Shown here: one piece after another, positions 1 through 14,771 of the stretch
How the letters are laid out: each line of letters starts with the position of its first letter
Position numbering within the stretch: the stretch's first letter is position 1
NCBI GenBank assembly: GCA_024734555.1
Contig: JANPWX010000246.1
Coordinates: forward strand, 1,576,312 to 1,640,311
Length of the DNA stretch: 64,000 bases
Direction: 5' to 3'
Source of the DNA: Trochalopteron elliotii
Taxonomy: Eukaryota > Chordata > Aves > Passeriformes > Leiothrichidae
Notes under the pieces: model-generated
Told to the model about the DNA's origin: nothing
What the model saw: the letters and a program-made list of their open reading frames with translations, nothing else
The model's database searches: none
Translations under genes and position numbers: made by a program

Positions 1-3000
1 AATCATAATGTGAATCTAAGAGATAAACAGAAAGCATATTTGAAAATTCTACTAGTAAATTATACTTGCCAAAACGCCCCTAGAGCTGGTTTATATAGAT
101 CCCTGTAGCTGGGAATGTACAGATGAGAAAGGACACGTGGAGAGGGAGAGTTGCAAAGAAGAATCACAGAAATCTGTGACTATGCACAGTCCTGGAAGTC
201 CAGCACATAAGGAAATTCTCTGCACTTGGTAAAATCTACTTATGTAATGTCCATGATAAATAACTCGACAGAGACTGTAATACTTGCACCAGGGCTGTAG
301 CAGATCAGGACAAAGGGAACACACTAACTGAAGATAGATGGAACAGCTGTGTTGGCTCGGATAAGAAGCGGGGACTTATGTTCAAAGTAAGGAAGAAAAA
401 GGAAGTTGTCATTTTTTGAACACAGAAAGCTAACAGAATGATGTTTTAAGCAGGGAAATCTCATGGGGAATTTAAGCCAGTCCTGCAAGCTGGTTTTATT
501 TTCAGCTCTAGGTCAGCACTCAGATGATGGGGTCTTGCTCCATAGGACGAACACTTCTGAAAGCTTAAATATTCTAGAAAAAAAAAGTTAAGGACTAGAA
601 AGAAATTTAGATGTCATACTACAACCAGAATTGTCTTTATAAATTTCTTTTAATTCCAGTCTCAGAATAAGAAATCAAAATGCTCATGTTTCAAAATAAT
701 TCATAATTTATTTTGAGTTTTATTCTTCAAATTGTCCAGCATTTGAGAGAATTTCAAAGAAGCTGATAAATTTGGACTATACAGTCCCTTTGAAAAGAGC
801 AAGTTCCAAATAAAGTTGTGTGGGCATGCAGTTATTGTAGGACCCAAAAAGATATCTGGAGCCATGTTTCTGGAACCACTGGAGTCTCTGCAGGAGCTGG
901 TGCTATGGTGTGCTAGGGTTTGAGGAGAAATTCTCACTGGGAAACACAGATTATGCCTTCCCTGCCCCCAGCACAATCTCCTAGGTCTATAAAGAAATAA
1001 AGCATTAATCAAAAATTTATTTAATATCTGAAGATCAACTGAATGTACAGACTCCCACAACATCTGGTTCTTGGTTGCTGAGAACTAACAAATATCTGGG
1101 TGCCCAAGGCATAGAGTAACTACAGATTCCCCTAACCTGACTTTGAATGAAGTGTCAAGAAATGATCTGGTCAACTGCCCACGCTGGTGATGCTTATAAA
1201 CATGGAATATTTATAAAGTCAGTTTCTCCAAGAGCAAAAAACAGCAAAAGGGACCTCCTGAAATAGTACAGGCTTCATGCTTTCAAGTTCTTTTTAAAAT
1301 TTCCCTAAAAGAACTATGTTGCAACCTGAATTGAAGGGAAAAAAAAAAAGATAAAAAATAATTTCTAGAAAACTGTAGAATCTAGTTTGAAATGTCTTTA
1401 ATTTTCCATATGGAATATTGATATGAATATGAAGTATAATCTGGTTTCAAGTAAGTTAATGGAAAGAAACAAAGAAATCTGGGAAAAGTACATGGATCCA
1501 TTTTATTCTTGTGACCACAATGGTTATTCCACCTTTGACTTTTGACTACTTAGAAAATAAAATAGTTAACAGATATAATCTAATGTGTCACCAGAAAAGC
1601 AAAGCAATGAAAAAGAGTGAAAATCTGCTCTTAATCCTGATTAAGAAATGTATAAAGTGGAATATACCTCAGAATTACAGGACAGAATATCTGTTTCCTA
1701 GTGATGAGATAATTAACCATGGACCTACGAAGAGGATGTATGTGAATGCTAATGTGCATGGATTTACTGGGACAAGGGAAACTATAATGGGATATTGAAG
1801 TGAAGCAGGGAGACACCTGGCTCAGCCACTTGGTGTTTTTTTTCATAGAAAGGGAAAACATAAAATCATAGAAGTAGTTTTGTTCTATTATTTTTCTTGA
1901 AAATGTACTATTTTTAAAGCTTGGAAGTCATAAATAAGGAATAAATTCTTTCCAGAGAGCTAGAGAGAGAAGGCTACTTGAGGAAATTAATTTTCTGGAT
2001 GGTATAGTTAGTCCAAAAAAACCGTGAGATTATCAGCTTCTAACAGAAAAGAAAACTTTACCTGACTTTAGAAAAGCATGCATAAGCATGCAGATTGTAT
2101 ACCAACACTAAATATATGGCTTCAAATGTATATTTAATGTCACTGTAAGATGCATATAAATGTTTTAAAAAAATCTAAATACTGAATATTGCTCTTGGTG
2201 TCAAAGGCCATGCTGCAAATAATCACTGTGTTGTAATCCTGGTCATAGTATATTTGAACTATTCAAATATTAGACACAAAGAGTCTATTTCTAAGACTCT
2301 TCAGCGTAACATTTCTCAAGATATTACTAGCAGATTGAGAGATGGATTATAGTGTGATCAGAAAAAATTTTGAAGAGAATCAAAACATAGTATCTTTACT
2401 AGGTGGCTTACTTTATGGATAACGGTAATTTCTTCATAATTAACATAAATTATCATTAAAACCACTGAATTTTCATTTGGAAGTCTGGTCAATTAATTCT
2501 TCCTCAAATGTTGTGTTTCGAATAAGTAAAACAAAATGAAATATTTCATATTAAAAAATACCATCTTTCAAAATCAATTACTTTCTTACCGGATCTATAA
2601 GTAAGATTTCTATGTTTTCCCACAAGAAGAAAAAGAATTCCTTCAAGTCTTTTACTACAGTACAAGATTCCTTCTGAACAAATACCATGGTGAATCAGAG
2701 GAATCAGTAGACTACAAACAATTATAAAATGTGTCTATGAATACTGATCCAACATGAAAATGAATGGAATAGTTTAAACTACAATGCTACTATTTTGTTT
2801 TTGAATTCAAAACAAATGTCTGTCTATGACCATAAATATGGACATATTATACATCCAGACTATGTTCTGAAAGTATTTTCAGAATACTTTCTCCATTAAA
2901 TATTTTCAGATTTCAGTTTCTTGACATGAATCAATTAAAAGACATCTCAAAGTTTTAGAATATTCACTGAATAAAAAATCTTTATATTTATTATTTTAAG

Positions 3001-5199
3001 AAAAAAAATTAAAATTTGAGGCATTAGTCAAAGACAAAACTACATTAATGATTCAGAAAATTCCTATCTTCTATGGCCAGAAGGTATTTCTACATAAAAA
3101 AATGCAAAGCAAAGGTACAATGACCTTTAGTTCTCTCCCCAGGATCAAATATAAATTTATCCTATATTATTATTTCACACGGGTGCAAAAGAGAGAAATG
3201 TGTTATTTTTCTGTATGAAGATACTGGAATGTCAGACTGTAAGACAATTTATGGCTAGGGGCATGATCTAAGAAAGCTCCATCCCAGGAACACCTGTATG
3301 CAGGAAGGGCAATAACACACTCCTCCTGGGCTCATCAGAACAACATCAACTCTTGCTGTTCTTTAGTCACTCCTGACTGACCCAGGTAAGCCACAGGAGG
3401 GAATTTCAGGACTCTCATGACTGCTGCCCCTCTTAATGTCACTCTTAATTTTCCCCTTAAATTGGCCTCTTCCTCCTCCTTGTTTGTAGGGCTCCCTTTA
3501 GGCTCAGATGTTATTTTTCATTCACTCTGGGAAAGCACAACACAAACACTGAGCAAGATGGCAATGCAGTACTTGCCAGTGATTAAAGATCAGAGAATTG
3601 TTGAGGGACACAGCATTTAAAAGGATGTGCTCTAGCCAAGCAAGCTGAGTAGACTGGAGCTGAACAGAGGCATTTGGAAAACGAGATCTATGTGGAATTA
3701 TACAGCTAAGCAATTGCTGTCTGGAGGAAAATGACATAACAAGAACTGTCTACGAATAATAAAAGGCATGTCGTAAAGTAGGCCATATTTTTTGATTAAT
3801 CAAAGAAGACTGAGAAACTCATTTAACATGTAGAGGGGAAAATTTAGGTTATGCATTAGAAAAGTGTATAAGATTTGAAAAAAATAAGAATCCATACACA
3901 AACCAGAGTGTGCCATCACTAGCCTAAAGTGAAAAACCGTTCAAGAAGCCTTAATTTCTTTGGAGTTGTTTAGAAATAATTAAATAAGCTCTGTGCTTTA
4001 TAAGAGAAAGTATCAGGTGACCCCTAGAGGTCATCTCAAGACTGAGCAACGCTGCAGCTGCAAACTCCTCTGCCTTTGTTAAAAGGCAACAAAAACATGA
4101 AACTGATTAATACCTTTGTACTGTATATAATAACACTGTATTTTAACCACCTTCTGGGTACTTCAGACATCTGCATACCATGTATGCAAACCATTCATTT
4201 TCATAAACGGTTTGCTTCAAATACTGTTAGATTTAGGATGTTAGTGTAACCTTATAATATAAACAGAAAGTGGTGATTTATAGGCATGACTGAATAAAAA
4301 GCAGATTGAAAAGCCAGAGTAGGAAAGAATACATTTAGTTTTGTTAGTAGCAATGTTTTCAAGGCCACTGTAGAAATCAAGTCTAAAGTGTTACAACATT
4401 GAATTGTGCATGACAGTGACTACATAGACCCCAATATTATAATTTGCATTGTGGTGAGACAATCACTGCCAGCATAGTGCAAGTCCAGTGCCTGGCAAAT
4501 GACACTGGATGTTGCATATTTTCATCCATTAAAAAATATTTCTAAGAAATTACTTTTTTCTCTCTTCCATTTCATAATCCTGTATTTGGAGATCCTCCAA
4601 ATTTCTTTCTTATTTCTAATGAGCTTTTGTGGACAATGGGACTACACTTTTTTATTTCTAAATGCTGTTTGTTCTGCCCAACTATGTATTAGTCAGTGGC
4701 AATTTTAGCAATCACATCTTTGTCAAGGTAAAATCTTGTAGATGCTTCAACTCATTATTTTAAAATAGCATTCATAATTACCCATTCAAATTATTTCTTG
4801 AATTTAGCATGGTATTCTGCAAAGGCCAAAAGGGCTGTTAATTAGCTGTTAATTAATCTGAATGTGACAGCTTTTATGCATGTTTCCAGCATTACATTGT
4901 ATTTATGCACGGTACATACATCAGTAGGAAAGTAGAAAGGGTCTCAATGAGAAAAGTCGGTCAGTAAATGAGGATGTGACATAACTCTCTATCCACTCAT
5001 TTGTGATGGATATAGTGGCAAGTGGATTGTTTAGAAAATTCAATTGACTGCCATGAGGAAAACATAAGCAAGGCAGCCCAACTAGGTAATTTTAGATTTT
5101 TACTATCAAGAATCTGCCATTTGATAAAGTATCAGAGTTTAGCTGGCTGCATGACTTAGCTTGATTCACCTGTTTTATGACAGGTTTTTAATGTCATTA
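1..5199. other. Intron, nothing recognised
   Basis: AT-rich sequence without any recognised repeat family. Frames of 67-120 codons (for example 701-1063 minus, 1511-1798 plus) resemble no known protein. A 9-bp-arm stem at 2869-2891 is the only structure noticed. Confidence 0.6.
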
Positions 5200-5263
5200 T
5201 TATATTTATATTTATATTTATATTTATATTTATATTTATATTTATATTTATATTTATATTTAT
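5200..5263. repeat. (TTTATA)n microsatellite, about 10.5 units
   Basis: About 64 bp of uninterrupted 6-bp units TATATT/TTTATA, starting after TGTCATTAT and ending at TTTATAATG. Confidence 0.95.
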
Positions 5264-8200
5264 AATGTTTTAATACAGTATCTGTTTTAATGACACCAAT
5301 ACATAACAAACTACGAACTCTAAGTACAAGGACAGAAAAATGTAACGTTTTGGTAATTCATGCTTTTGGAAAGTTTAGCCTGAAATAGTTTTGGTTCAAC
5401 AGCCCGAACTCTACCCACAGCTTTGGGGTTCAATACACCCTCACCTAGAGCAGTCAAAGGGGTTTGAACTGCTTTTTGTACAAGTTTCTCTTATCCATTC
5501 TATTGCTTTCATGTTGTTTCAGGCAAAATGTGGCAAAACACATATAAGATTGAGCCTGTCCCTGAATAGATACTGCTTTATTTTTGTAGTCAGCAGAACA
5601 TGAGCAGGCCAGAAAGAGACCCTGATTATTTTTTTTTCCTTTGGTAGTGCATAATTTTGATAGTTATATTTTCATTGGAATATGGGAAGATTCACTCGTT
5701 ATAATTTTCATCTTCACCTATGAATCTATAAAGCAATAGCAGGTGGTGATAATAAAATGCAAACTTTCAGGGTCTCAAAAAAGATGGCTCAAGGATAATC
5801 AGCATTTTCAAGTTGTTTTCCAATCTGGTCTGCAAGATTCCAATTTCTGCAAGAAATCAAGCAGGTTACTATTGATACAGACAGTTTTGTTGTCGATAAA
5901 TAAACCTATATTTTTTAACATTTAAATAATGGACATATCAACAGATATTTAGTCAAATAAAGCACCACATTCTATCAAATAAATTATATATTTTAGAAGG
6001 CAAAATCAATTTTAATAATATATTTTCTTCAGCTAAAATAACCTAACAAAAAGCAATCGTAAATAAACATATTGCGGGGCTCAAATAAAAAATTTCAATT
6101 ACATTCGTAATACTTTCAAATATGGAACTATTATTTTATATTCTTTCTCAAGATATCTTGCATTTTTTCCACATGCACAGTACTACAGATCTAAGCAAAA
6201 GAAAAATACTGGAATTACAGAACAGAATAAAATTATTCCTTACCAATCTGGAATCTAGTATAGTGATTAAAGGAAGTAGAGCATGCCACTGGAGCAACCT
6301 ACCACAACTATGAAATTACTCAAAAGCAAAACACTTAAGTCTGAGCCTAGAGAGGAACAGAGTCTTCTGGATAAAAATAGAGTGGAAAATATGCTAATGG
6401 TTCTATAAAGATGCTCGATCTGGTTGTGGTACACAATTAAGGTGAAAATAACTTGTTCCTACAAAACTACTGATTTTCCTCTTCGCTTTTCTTTAGAAGC
6501 TACTGCTATCTTGGGATATTGTAGAAATCAATTCAGCTTTACTATTTTTGTATACCATTCTATAAAAATGCAAACTGTTGCATTATCTGTAATTATTTTT
6601 TGTTATCTAATGTTGCATAATCAGCAGTTGCATAAATCAACATCTCTAAATTTTCTCTTCCTTGGGTTAGCCGCAGGTGATACAGTGGTCATTGGAATGA
6701 AATATAAAATATATTATTGTGTGAAACCTCAGGTTAACTTCTGCCACCAATATGTTCAAACCTAACTAAAATAGCTCAATTCCAGAATTAGAGTTCTCAT
6801 ATGGAAAACTTCTGCTGAAGTTTTAAAAATATTGAAGTATCCTCCCTTACCTCTTTTAGATGAATGGAAGCACAGTAATATTTCAAACTTGAAAAACTGA
6901 TTTGCTACTCTGTATTTTTCATATTCCAGGAGAAAAAATAAGTTTGTTTTCCGCCTTTCCCTGTATTCTTTGGTAACTATGTTACAAGACTGTCTAATGG
7001 CAGACTTCACACATTTCTCTAGTTAGGCCTATTCCCAAACAAGCAAAAAACCCCCAAATCTGTAACAAAATAAAATAGCCTTTTGTATTTCAGTGACATA
7101 CCAGTATATTTACAGCTACTTATCTATTGTATTGAGTAAAAAAAGAAATAAAGAAAAGGATGACAGCATCAGGATAAGATTCTGTCTTAATGAAAACTGT
7201 GTGGTCAGCAAGGAATACTTTAAATGAGGTCTTAAGCAGTACGAGCAGCAGCAAGAGCTGGTAACATTGCCCAAATCTAAGCTCTGAGCAAAGACTTGCC
7301 AAGAGGAAGAAGTCCAGGCTGGGGCTGGGGTGGTCTTCATGAAGCAGAGGACTGACTTTCCAGGAAGAAAATAATCCAGAAAGAGAAACTGGATGATCTA
7401 GTTTCATGGAAACACTTTGGTTTATCAGGTTTGGATAAACAAAGGCAATCGCAGCAAATATCCAATGTTGTTCCCCAGGCAAGACTGCTGAGGAAAAAAT
7501 TCTTCAGACCAGTTAAGTAATTGCTCTTATGGTTCTCCAGTGAAGACCAGGTTTGAGATAAGAAAGGAAGAAAATCTTCCATTGAGAATGAACTACCAGT
7601 AAGATGTTTCCCTGAAAAAGAAGTTCCTGATCCTGATGGAAAGTCTGTATCAGTAAGACATTTTGTGTAGTAGTAGTGATTTTATTTAATCAAGTAAGAC
7701 ATTTTGTGTAGTTGTAGTGTAGGACATTTCATGTGTGTTAAACAAGGAGGAACTCCCCAGCTCATCTAGGTGAGTGTTAACTGAGAATCATTTTCTTACA
7801 GCCCAGTCAGCTGTTCACTTCTGTGCTGAAGATGTCACTTGGCTGGCATGTATCTGAACATAGTTGGTCCTGGAAATGGTGACTCAATCCCAAGCCCCCG
7901 TCACATCTTTCTTAGGGCTATAAAGCATTGATTTAATGACACAGAAATCCCACCAAACCCATGAGTGTCGAAGTAGTTAGAAAACAGCTAATGCCAGCTT
8001 CATAAACAACAGACTTTGTGTCTGATTTTTACAGGATCTTTTCTTCTGGATTCCAGGGGAAAGGGATTTGAGACTGTCCAAACTGACAGCTACACCCTAC
8101 TGAGGCACGATTAAGGAGATTGCAGTTATGAATGAAAATTTCCTTATTTTTAATATATATATTTGACCCCCTTGCATTGTCTCTCTTATAGAACAGACAT

Positions 8201-11200
8201 CTCTTGCACTACACTGACAAAAATAAGAAATTGAGATTTGTATCAGACATTTTTTGGGTAACATTTACCTTCCTGATAGGCCTCTAAAAATTTCTGAAAA
8301 TTCACACGTGTTCAGAACTGACCATATCAGATGAAAATGTTGAAGTGCTTTATAATTTTAGAGATTATTCCAGGTTACAGTCTCCTAGAACAGTAGTTAA
8401 ACAGTTTTATATTTATCATTTGGACTGTGTAGCTGCCAGATCTTAGTAACTGCAGTTCTCTTTATTGTGATGGATCTTGTGTAAGGAACAAAATGCTTCT
8501 GGTTGTTTAATGAATGGTGCTTTTCCTTGTGAGTTAATAGCAAAGTAGTACACAAACCACAGACCATATTATATAAACATGATACCTAACTACTTGCAGT
8601 TGGAAGGGGAAAAACACTTCTAAAGTTTCCCAGAAAACACATAAATCTTGCTGACTGGATCTCATTTTGGACAATTTACTTCATTTTATTCAGTAAACTA
8701 CCTGAATTCTGTAAGTCTCATACTTTTTTTCATTTGATACATCACTCCTCTTTTATCATTATTGATTTTTCCTGTTATTTCTCTTTCTGTTCCTGCCTAT
8801 TCTCCACATTTATTTTTTGCATCTTGCATTCTCTGATCTTTACTTAAAACTCTTTAAAAAACCCCTCTTTTAATTAAATAATATAAGTTTGTAGTGATGT
8901 TAAAGTACATATAAAGTGAGTTAATTCCAGATAATTGAATGAAATATAATCTTACTTACAAATCAGAATTCATAAAAGTTCCTAGGGAGACATCAAGGAG
9001 TTTGGAGAAAATGTACTAATGTTTTACCAGTTCTACTAATTTACTAGGATTTTATTTATTATATTTATCTAGAGGCATTTTGGTAAAGGAATACGGACAC
9101 TTACAGGCAGATATTCTACCATGTCAACCAAAGGATTTGAGATTCAATTTCAATACTGACAAAATATGAAAGTACTGCTAAAAATGATCAGAACATCGAT
9201 ATAAAAAAGTTAGAGAAAGATCAGCAGCAATGAGACTTTACAGTTTTTCCAGGAATAAGTACTGAAATAAACAGGAGTGATCCTGTGTGTTGTTGCAGGA
9301 CGGAGGATTAAGGTGGTGACAAAGCTGTAAAGGGCAAATTTCATACATATGACATATTTCTGGGAACTCTGTATTAGTCTGAAATGAGTCTTTATTACAT
9401 CTTCCGAACTATTAGAAGGCTTAACCTCTTGAGAAACTTTCATTACTTGTACAAAACAATGCCATCAGCTGGCTGGCTTCCTTTTGCCAGTCAAGTATTC
9501 CACTCTGTGTAGCTGCTGGCTTTGATCTTTGCCCCATTATTTCAGTTTCATGCTTCCTCTCAAAGAGTTTTATAATATCCACTTTATGACAAAAATAATT
9601 TAACTGCCAAATGAGAACTCCCCTGATAAATCTAGAGTTTCTGGATGTTTTTAAAAACATGGCAGAATACAGCAAAAACTACACTAAAACACACCCTTTT
9701 AACATCTGAAAGAAGCAAGATAAAACACATTAAAAAATAAAGGATTAGAAGGGCCGTCTGGGAAAAAAGAGCAATCATGGTAAATATGAGTAAGAGTTAC
9801 AGTAAGATCACCTTAGGAACAGTGTCTGAAGATTTGGTATGAATTGGAAATGCGAAAAGATGTTTGGTGACAGTAAGAAAATCTGACAGCCAAGATGTTT
9901 CGACAGCCAAGATATAGTCATTTTCTGTCCTAAATTTCATGGCAGAAACCCTAAACAAGTGATAGTTTGTTCATCACAAACAGCAGACATTTGAGGTCCA
10001 TAAATGAGTGGCCTAGATGGAAGCTAGAATTTTAAATTAAGACATATAAGAGAAAAAGACTGCAAAGTGAAATTGAGCATACTTATATTTTTAGTATAAA
10101 AATCTTGTAACAGGGAACCTTATGATCCTTTTTCTCCTAAGGAACATCATCATAAAAATATGTCATCATAGGTAAGGGCTTGTCCATATTTACAAACCTA
10201 ATTTCCATCTGTAGTACAGTGCCATTGGCCAAACAAAGTATTTTAGGGTTGTCTTACTAGATCTCTGTTTACTAGTTTCTCCTGGTGTTTGCTCTTGTGC
10301 TTTGCTGACACATCACTGTAATTTGTTTACTTCCCTAACCACAACAAGATATTGCATCAATGATTTTACGTTTCTATTTAGCATCAACATTTCAGGTTGT
10401 CTTGCCCAAAATTGATTCAAAGTCAGAGCTGGAGAAGATCTTTATTTGTGTCCCATTAAACCTCTGCAAATACAAGGATATTTCCTGTATTTCCTGGGTT
10501 TTTTCCCCCCAGACTAGATTAAATGATCCCAAATGAGAAAGTTTTGGCTATTTTCACGACAGTCTTTTACACTGCACCTCAGTGATACTTTATGTTATTG
10601 ATACTGAACTCTCAAGTTTGGGGTTTTTTTCCTTTACTTTTACCAATGGCCTTTGCTGGCATTTATTCTTTCGTGAAAAAATTTATTCTTCTTTTGTATT
10701 TCAGTCATTTGCACACTATTATGTTACTGCTTGTGTAGGAAAAGTTACAATAATATTAAAAAAAATCATGCCGTTAAGCAAACCAGATCTACTGAATGCT
10801 TTATAATATTTCTATTTAGTCTCTCAAGACTGAGGTGTATTTGCTCCACTGTACTTCCTGTTATTTTCCTGACAATGTCATTCTCATAAAAAAGCATGAT
10901 ATTATTTTTTATTTTTGCAGCCCATTTCTACAGATACAGTTCAAAATAAGACACCAGCCTTCCTAGATTTATATAATTGCTAATAAAATTTTCAACTTGG
11001 TTTAAGTAAAACATTTCTAAAGCTTAGTGAAACCCTGTTTTATCACATTGCCCAATAAATACAGTAGTGTAAGAAACAAAAAAAATAACACCTACCAAAA
11101 CTAGAGCCACTGAGAATTAACAGTGACAAAGTGACAGAAGGAGATAAGCTAGAAAGTGATTAGAAACAGATACTTCCAATGCAAATAGGTATGTTAGACC

Positions 11201-12285
11201 TGGAGAAGGCAGGAAGGCTAGGAAAGCAGGAAGGTAGAAAGGCAGGAAAGAGTAGGCAATAATCCCTAATACGCATGCACAAGGATCATATCAATTGCTG
11301 ATAGGGAAAGCAGGCATTTCAATAAAATCACATTACATGCTATTTGTTGAGGGTTTCCTGAACAAAGAAGGCTGTGGAACCTTTCATGGCTTTTCTACTC
11401 AAAGTCCCATATTCATTTATGTGCCCCCTTTGCCATCCTATTGCCATTTTCTCTTCCCTGTTTTCCTTCCCCCGCCCTGCAAGCCCAGGGATTCCATTGC
11501 CCATGGTGAACTCTGGCTGTGCCAAGGGCAAAACAGAAAATATATGTCCTTGACAAATTTACTGTTTTCAGTGTTCTGGAAAAAATAATGGGAGGGAAGA
11601 GGATTGGCACAAATTAGCTAGCTGGATGATAATAATAATGAAGTTTAATAGACAGTCCAAAAGTGACAGTTATTTTTGACATGTAGTGGACAGTTGAGGA
11701 AAGGCAAATGAGGAACAAAGTGCAGACCCAGCAATTTGTTACTTTGTGATGCCTAATTACTGCCCACAGCTGATATTCTGACAGAACAAGGAGGAGTCCT
11801 GCTGCAACTTCTGGCAGAGGCAAAAACTGATAAAACCAAATGAAGGGGTGAATTCTGAAAATTCTTGCAGCTTTTTTTTGAGAAGTTTTTCTACCTCTGC
11901 CATATCTTTGTATAATCAAAGTAAGTCACTTCAGTACTAATGCTTTTTACAGAAGGAAGGAATACATTCAGCTGTCTGTCATATTGAAGAAAACACTTGG
12001 GATTTCCCCCAAATTGAAGACGACACAGAAAGACATAGTGCTGGAAGGAGTTACCAAGAAAGTCATAATCTAGACTTGTGAGGAAAATGTAAGAGAAAAC
12101 ATCTTAGGTTTTTTTAGGACAAATCTTGACTGAAAACATAATTCCTTTATTGAGAGTCTTAATATGACACTGGGCAAAATAAAAGCACAAGGACATATTC
12201 CTCAAGCCTTTGTTCAAGTAATTGGAAAGACTAATGAATAAAAAAAGGTGTTATTGGAGCAGAACTCCTTGCAATCTCAGACTTG
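5264..12285. other. Intron, nothing beyond a local duplication
   Basis: AT-rich. Contains the 7652-7737 duplication and a purine-rich GGAAGG-type patch near 11205-11250. Open frames at 7116-7582 (minus) and 11295-11919 are overlapping chance frames. Confidence 0.6.
7652..7737. repeat. Local direct duplication with a decayed third unit
   Basis: A 27-bp unit beginning AGTAAGACATTTTGTGTAGT occurs at 7652-7678 and 7693-7719 with one difference. A degenerate third unit (TAGGACATTTCATGTGTG) follows at 7720-7737. Confidence 0.9.
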
Positions 12286-12310
12286 CTGTACTGTACTGTG
12301 CTGTACTGTG
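12286..12310. repeat. Pentanucleotide array, five units of CTGT(A/G)
   Basis: Five consecutive 5-bp units CTGTA/CTGTG, ending at the start of an 18-bp motif that recurs at 14743. Confidence 0.85.
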
Positions 12311-12327
12311 TGGCCACTGTAGGGGGG
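12310..12327. repeat. 18-bp motif, copy 1
   Basis: GTGGCCACTGTAGGGGGG, identical to 14743-14760. Flanks of the two copies do not align. Confidence 0.8.
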
Positions 12328-14742
12328 CCAGAAACCACAAAACTCACCACTGAGCACAGACTTCTAAGGTGCCTCAAAACTAGCCAAAGGAAGGTGAGCA
12401 GGAACAATATCCTGCAGTAAAACCTTGTACATTTCTGACCAGAGAGAAGAGCTATTCAGATGCAGAAGACATTGCTGGTAAGAGTTTTACTACCCAAGCA
12501 TGCAAACTGCTCAATTTTAACTTTAAAATTAGATTATATCTCTTTATGCTAGTGTGTGGACAGCATAGTAATGCAGTGCTTTTTAAATGCCTAGGAAAAA
12601 ATGTCATTTATTTATGAAACCTTATACCAGATGAAAAAAGGGTATTTTTTGTCTTTTTGAGAGAAATATCTTTTAATGTGAAGTGTTTTTTTATGGTAAA
12701 AGGAGTATACCACTGAATATAAATGGTGTAGTGACACATAAAATCTTAGGTTCTAATGTATATTCTCAGTAGTATCTGAAGACTCTAGCATTTGCAAACA
12801 TATTTTTCTAGTCCTGTTTCCTTTGAGTCCTCTCATCTGCCACAGATGGCTTCTAGACTTCCCTTCCAACCTAAATTATTTGGGATCCTATGAAAGAAAC
12901 AGGGTAACATGGAAGTAAAAATAACTAAGACACGAAGATATTTTGGTGTTAATTGTACTTTAAAAATGAACTCTAGCTTCAGTGTTCTTAGCTGATAGAA
13001 GAATGCCTGTATTTGAATGATGAATTTATACAGGCTGAATTCTGCTCCCAGTTAGTCAGGTTCCTTCCCACTGACTCCCTCAGACTCTGGAACATGTTTA
13101 AGCAGGATATAAATTAGTTCTTGGAGTGCCACCAGGCCAATTCATTCTGGGGTATTTATATAATGTCTTTCAAATTATTTGGGGTCAGACACTGATAATT
13201 TCTTTAGATTTTAGTGACATTACCACTTAGAGAGAATCTGAGTGCCCAACTAAGAGAGGCAGAAAGTAACTTTGAAAAGCTTTTCAAACTAGAAAAAAAA
13301 TACAGGTTAAAAAAGTAATCTTCTTTTTAATTTCATGGAAACATCTGATTTCATAATTAGTAATCATTCTCAAATTGCTAGTCCTTGTAATATCTGCAAT
13401 TAGATATGAGCATTATACAATATATTTATGTGTATTATAATTTTTATATGAACAAGAAAACTATAATATGAAATAACAACTAGACTAGTTAAATGACAAA
13501 GTATTTGCCACATTAAATTGTTATTGCATGATAATTACCGGAAATTAATGCCACTCAATTAAGATGTTAGTCTTCCCCTATAAACCACTCTGAGAATGGC
13601 AACAGCACATTTCCAATCAGCATCTGGTGAAAATTCTTCTGAATGTGCTGTTAGGCCAGAGGCAGCAAGGCAGCTAAGCCTCAAGGACTCACGTCCAAAG
13701 AGCAGGAGGGTATCTGGATGTAGGCAGGGGCTGTGTCCAAGTCTGTTACAGAATGAAAACTCCCTGCATTCAACACAAAACCCCCCACAAATCCACAGAA
13801 TTTGTCTTTGCCAGTGACCTTTAGCTACGTCCTGGATATGTCAGAATAAATTATCAAAGGCAAATGCCCCTATCTTAATAGATAACTTACTCTTTCTTTT
13901 TCTCATTTCAGTAATGTATAGATTTTGTATAAAATTTACTGTGATAATTCTACCAGTAATTTGAAATACTTTCATAGCAGTAAAGAAACTTGAGGAAAAT
14001 ACCTTGACTTATCCAGTTTCTATCCACAGGGAAACAACATCATAAGACACTTTCAGCAGAACAAATTTCTAGGTTGTGTTCATGTATTCTCTGTGTCATG
14101 TACCAATTAGCACTGTTCTATCTTTTCCCCTAAAGGCTCAGATGGTTGGCTGGACTTCATTTTTTTTGAGTGACAATAAAAAGCAGAAGTAACTCCTAAG
14201 TTCAAATCAGCTACTGTTCAGGACAAGATCTGTAACCTTCAGATTTTACTCTTTCACATCTCTTTTTCTTCAGCTGACTGAGTTAAATACTGAGGTAAAC
14301 TGCCATTCAGAACTCTCAAACCTTAAAACCGAGATCTGATTAGAAGTACTCTGTGCAAAACCAGACTTGTAGCATTGTTCTATTTCTTTCTCACACATCT
14401 TCTGGTTTTTGTGAAATAAAATTCCAGTTGTGGAAATGAAGAGCCATTCAGAAGAAAAAATGCAGCCATTCACTATAAATACCCTAAAAATCAATCTGAA
14501 AATAATTAATGCATCCAGTGGCACAAATAGACCAGATATTTGAAATGAAAATTTAAAGAATGCTAGAAGCTATTTCTGATGCATCCAGTAGCCTGCCGCA
14601 ACAATTCTATTTTGTGAACTACTATATGTAAAGTATTACTATTTGATACTTAATCAGTAATAACCAAAGTATAATTGGAAACACCTGCTAATAACCAATG
14701 CTTTAAGAACCTACTACATTCCATAAAAGGGAAGCAGTCAAA

Positions 14743-14760
14743 GTGGCCACTGTAGGGGGG
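14743..14760. repeat. 18-bp motif, copy 2
   Basis: GTGGCCACTGTAGGGGGG, identical to 12310-12327, lying 11 bp before the hairpin at 14772. Confidence 0.8.
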
Positions 14761-14771
14761 TGCAGTAGGGG

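Noticed and set aside
2869..2891. 9-bp-arm hairpin with 5-nt loop
   Set aside because: Within chance expectation for AT-rich sequence of this length.
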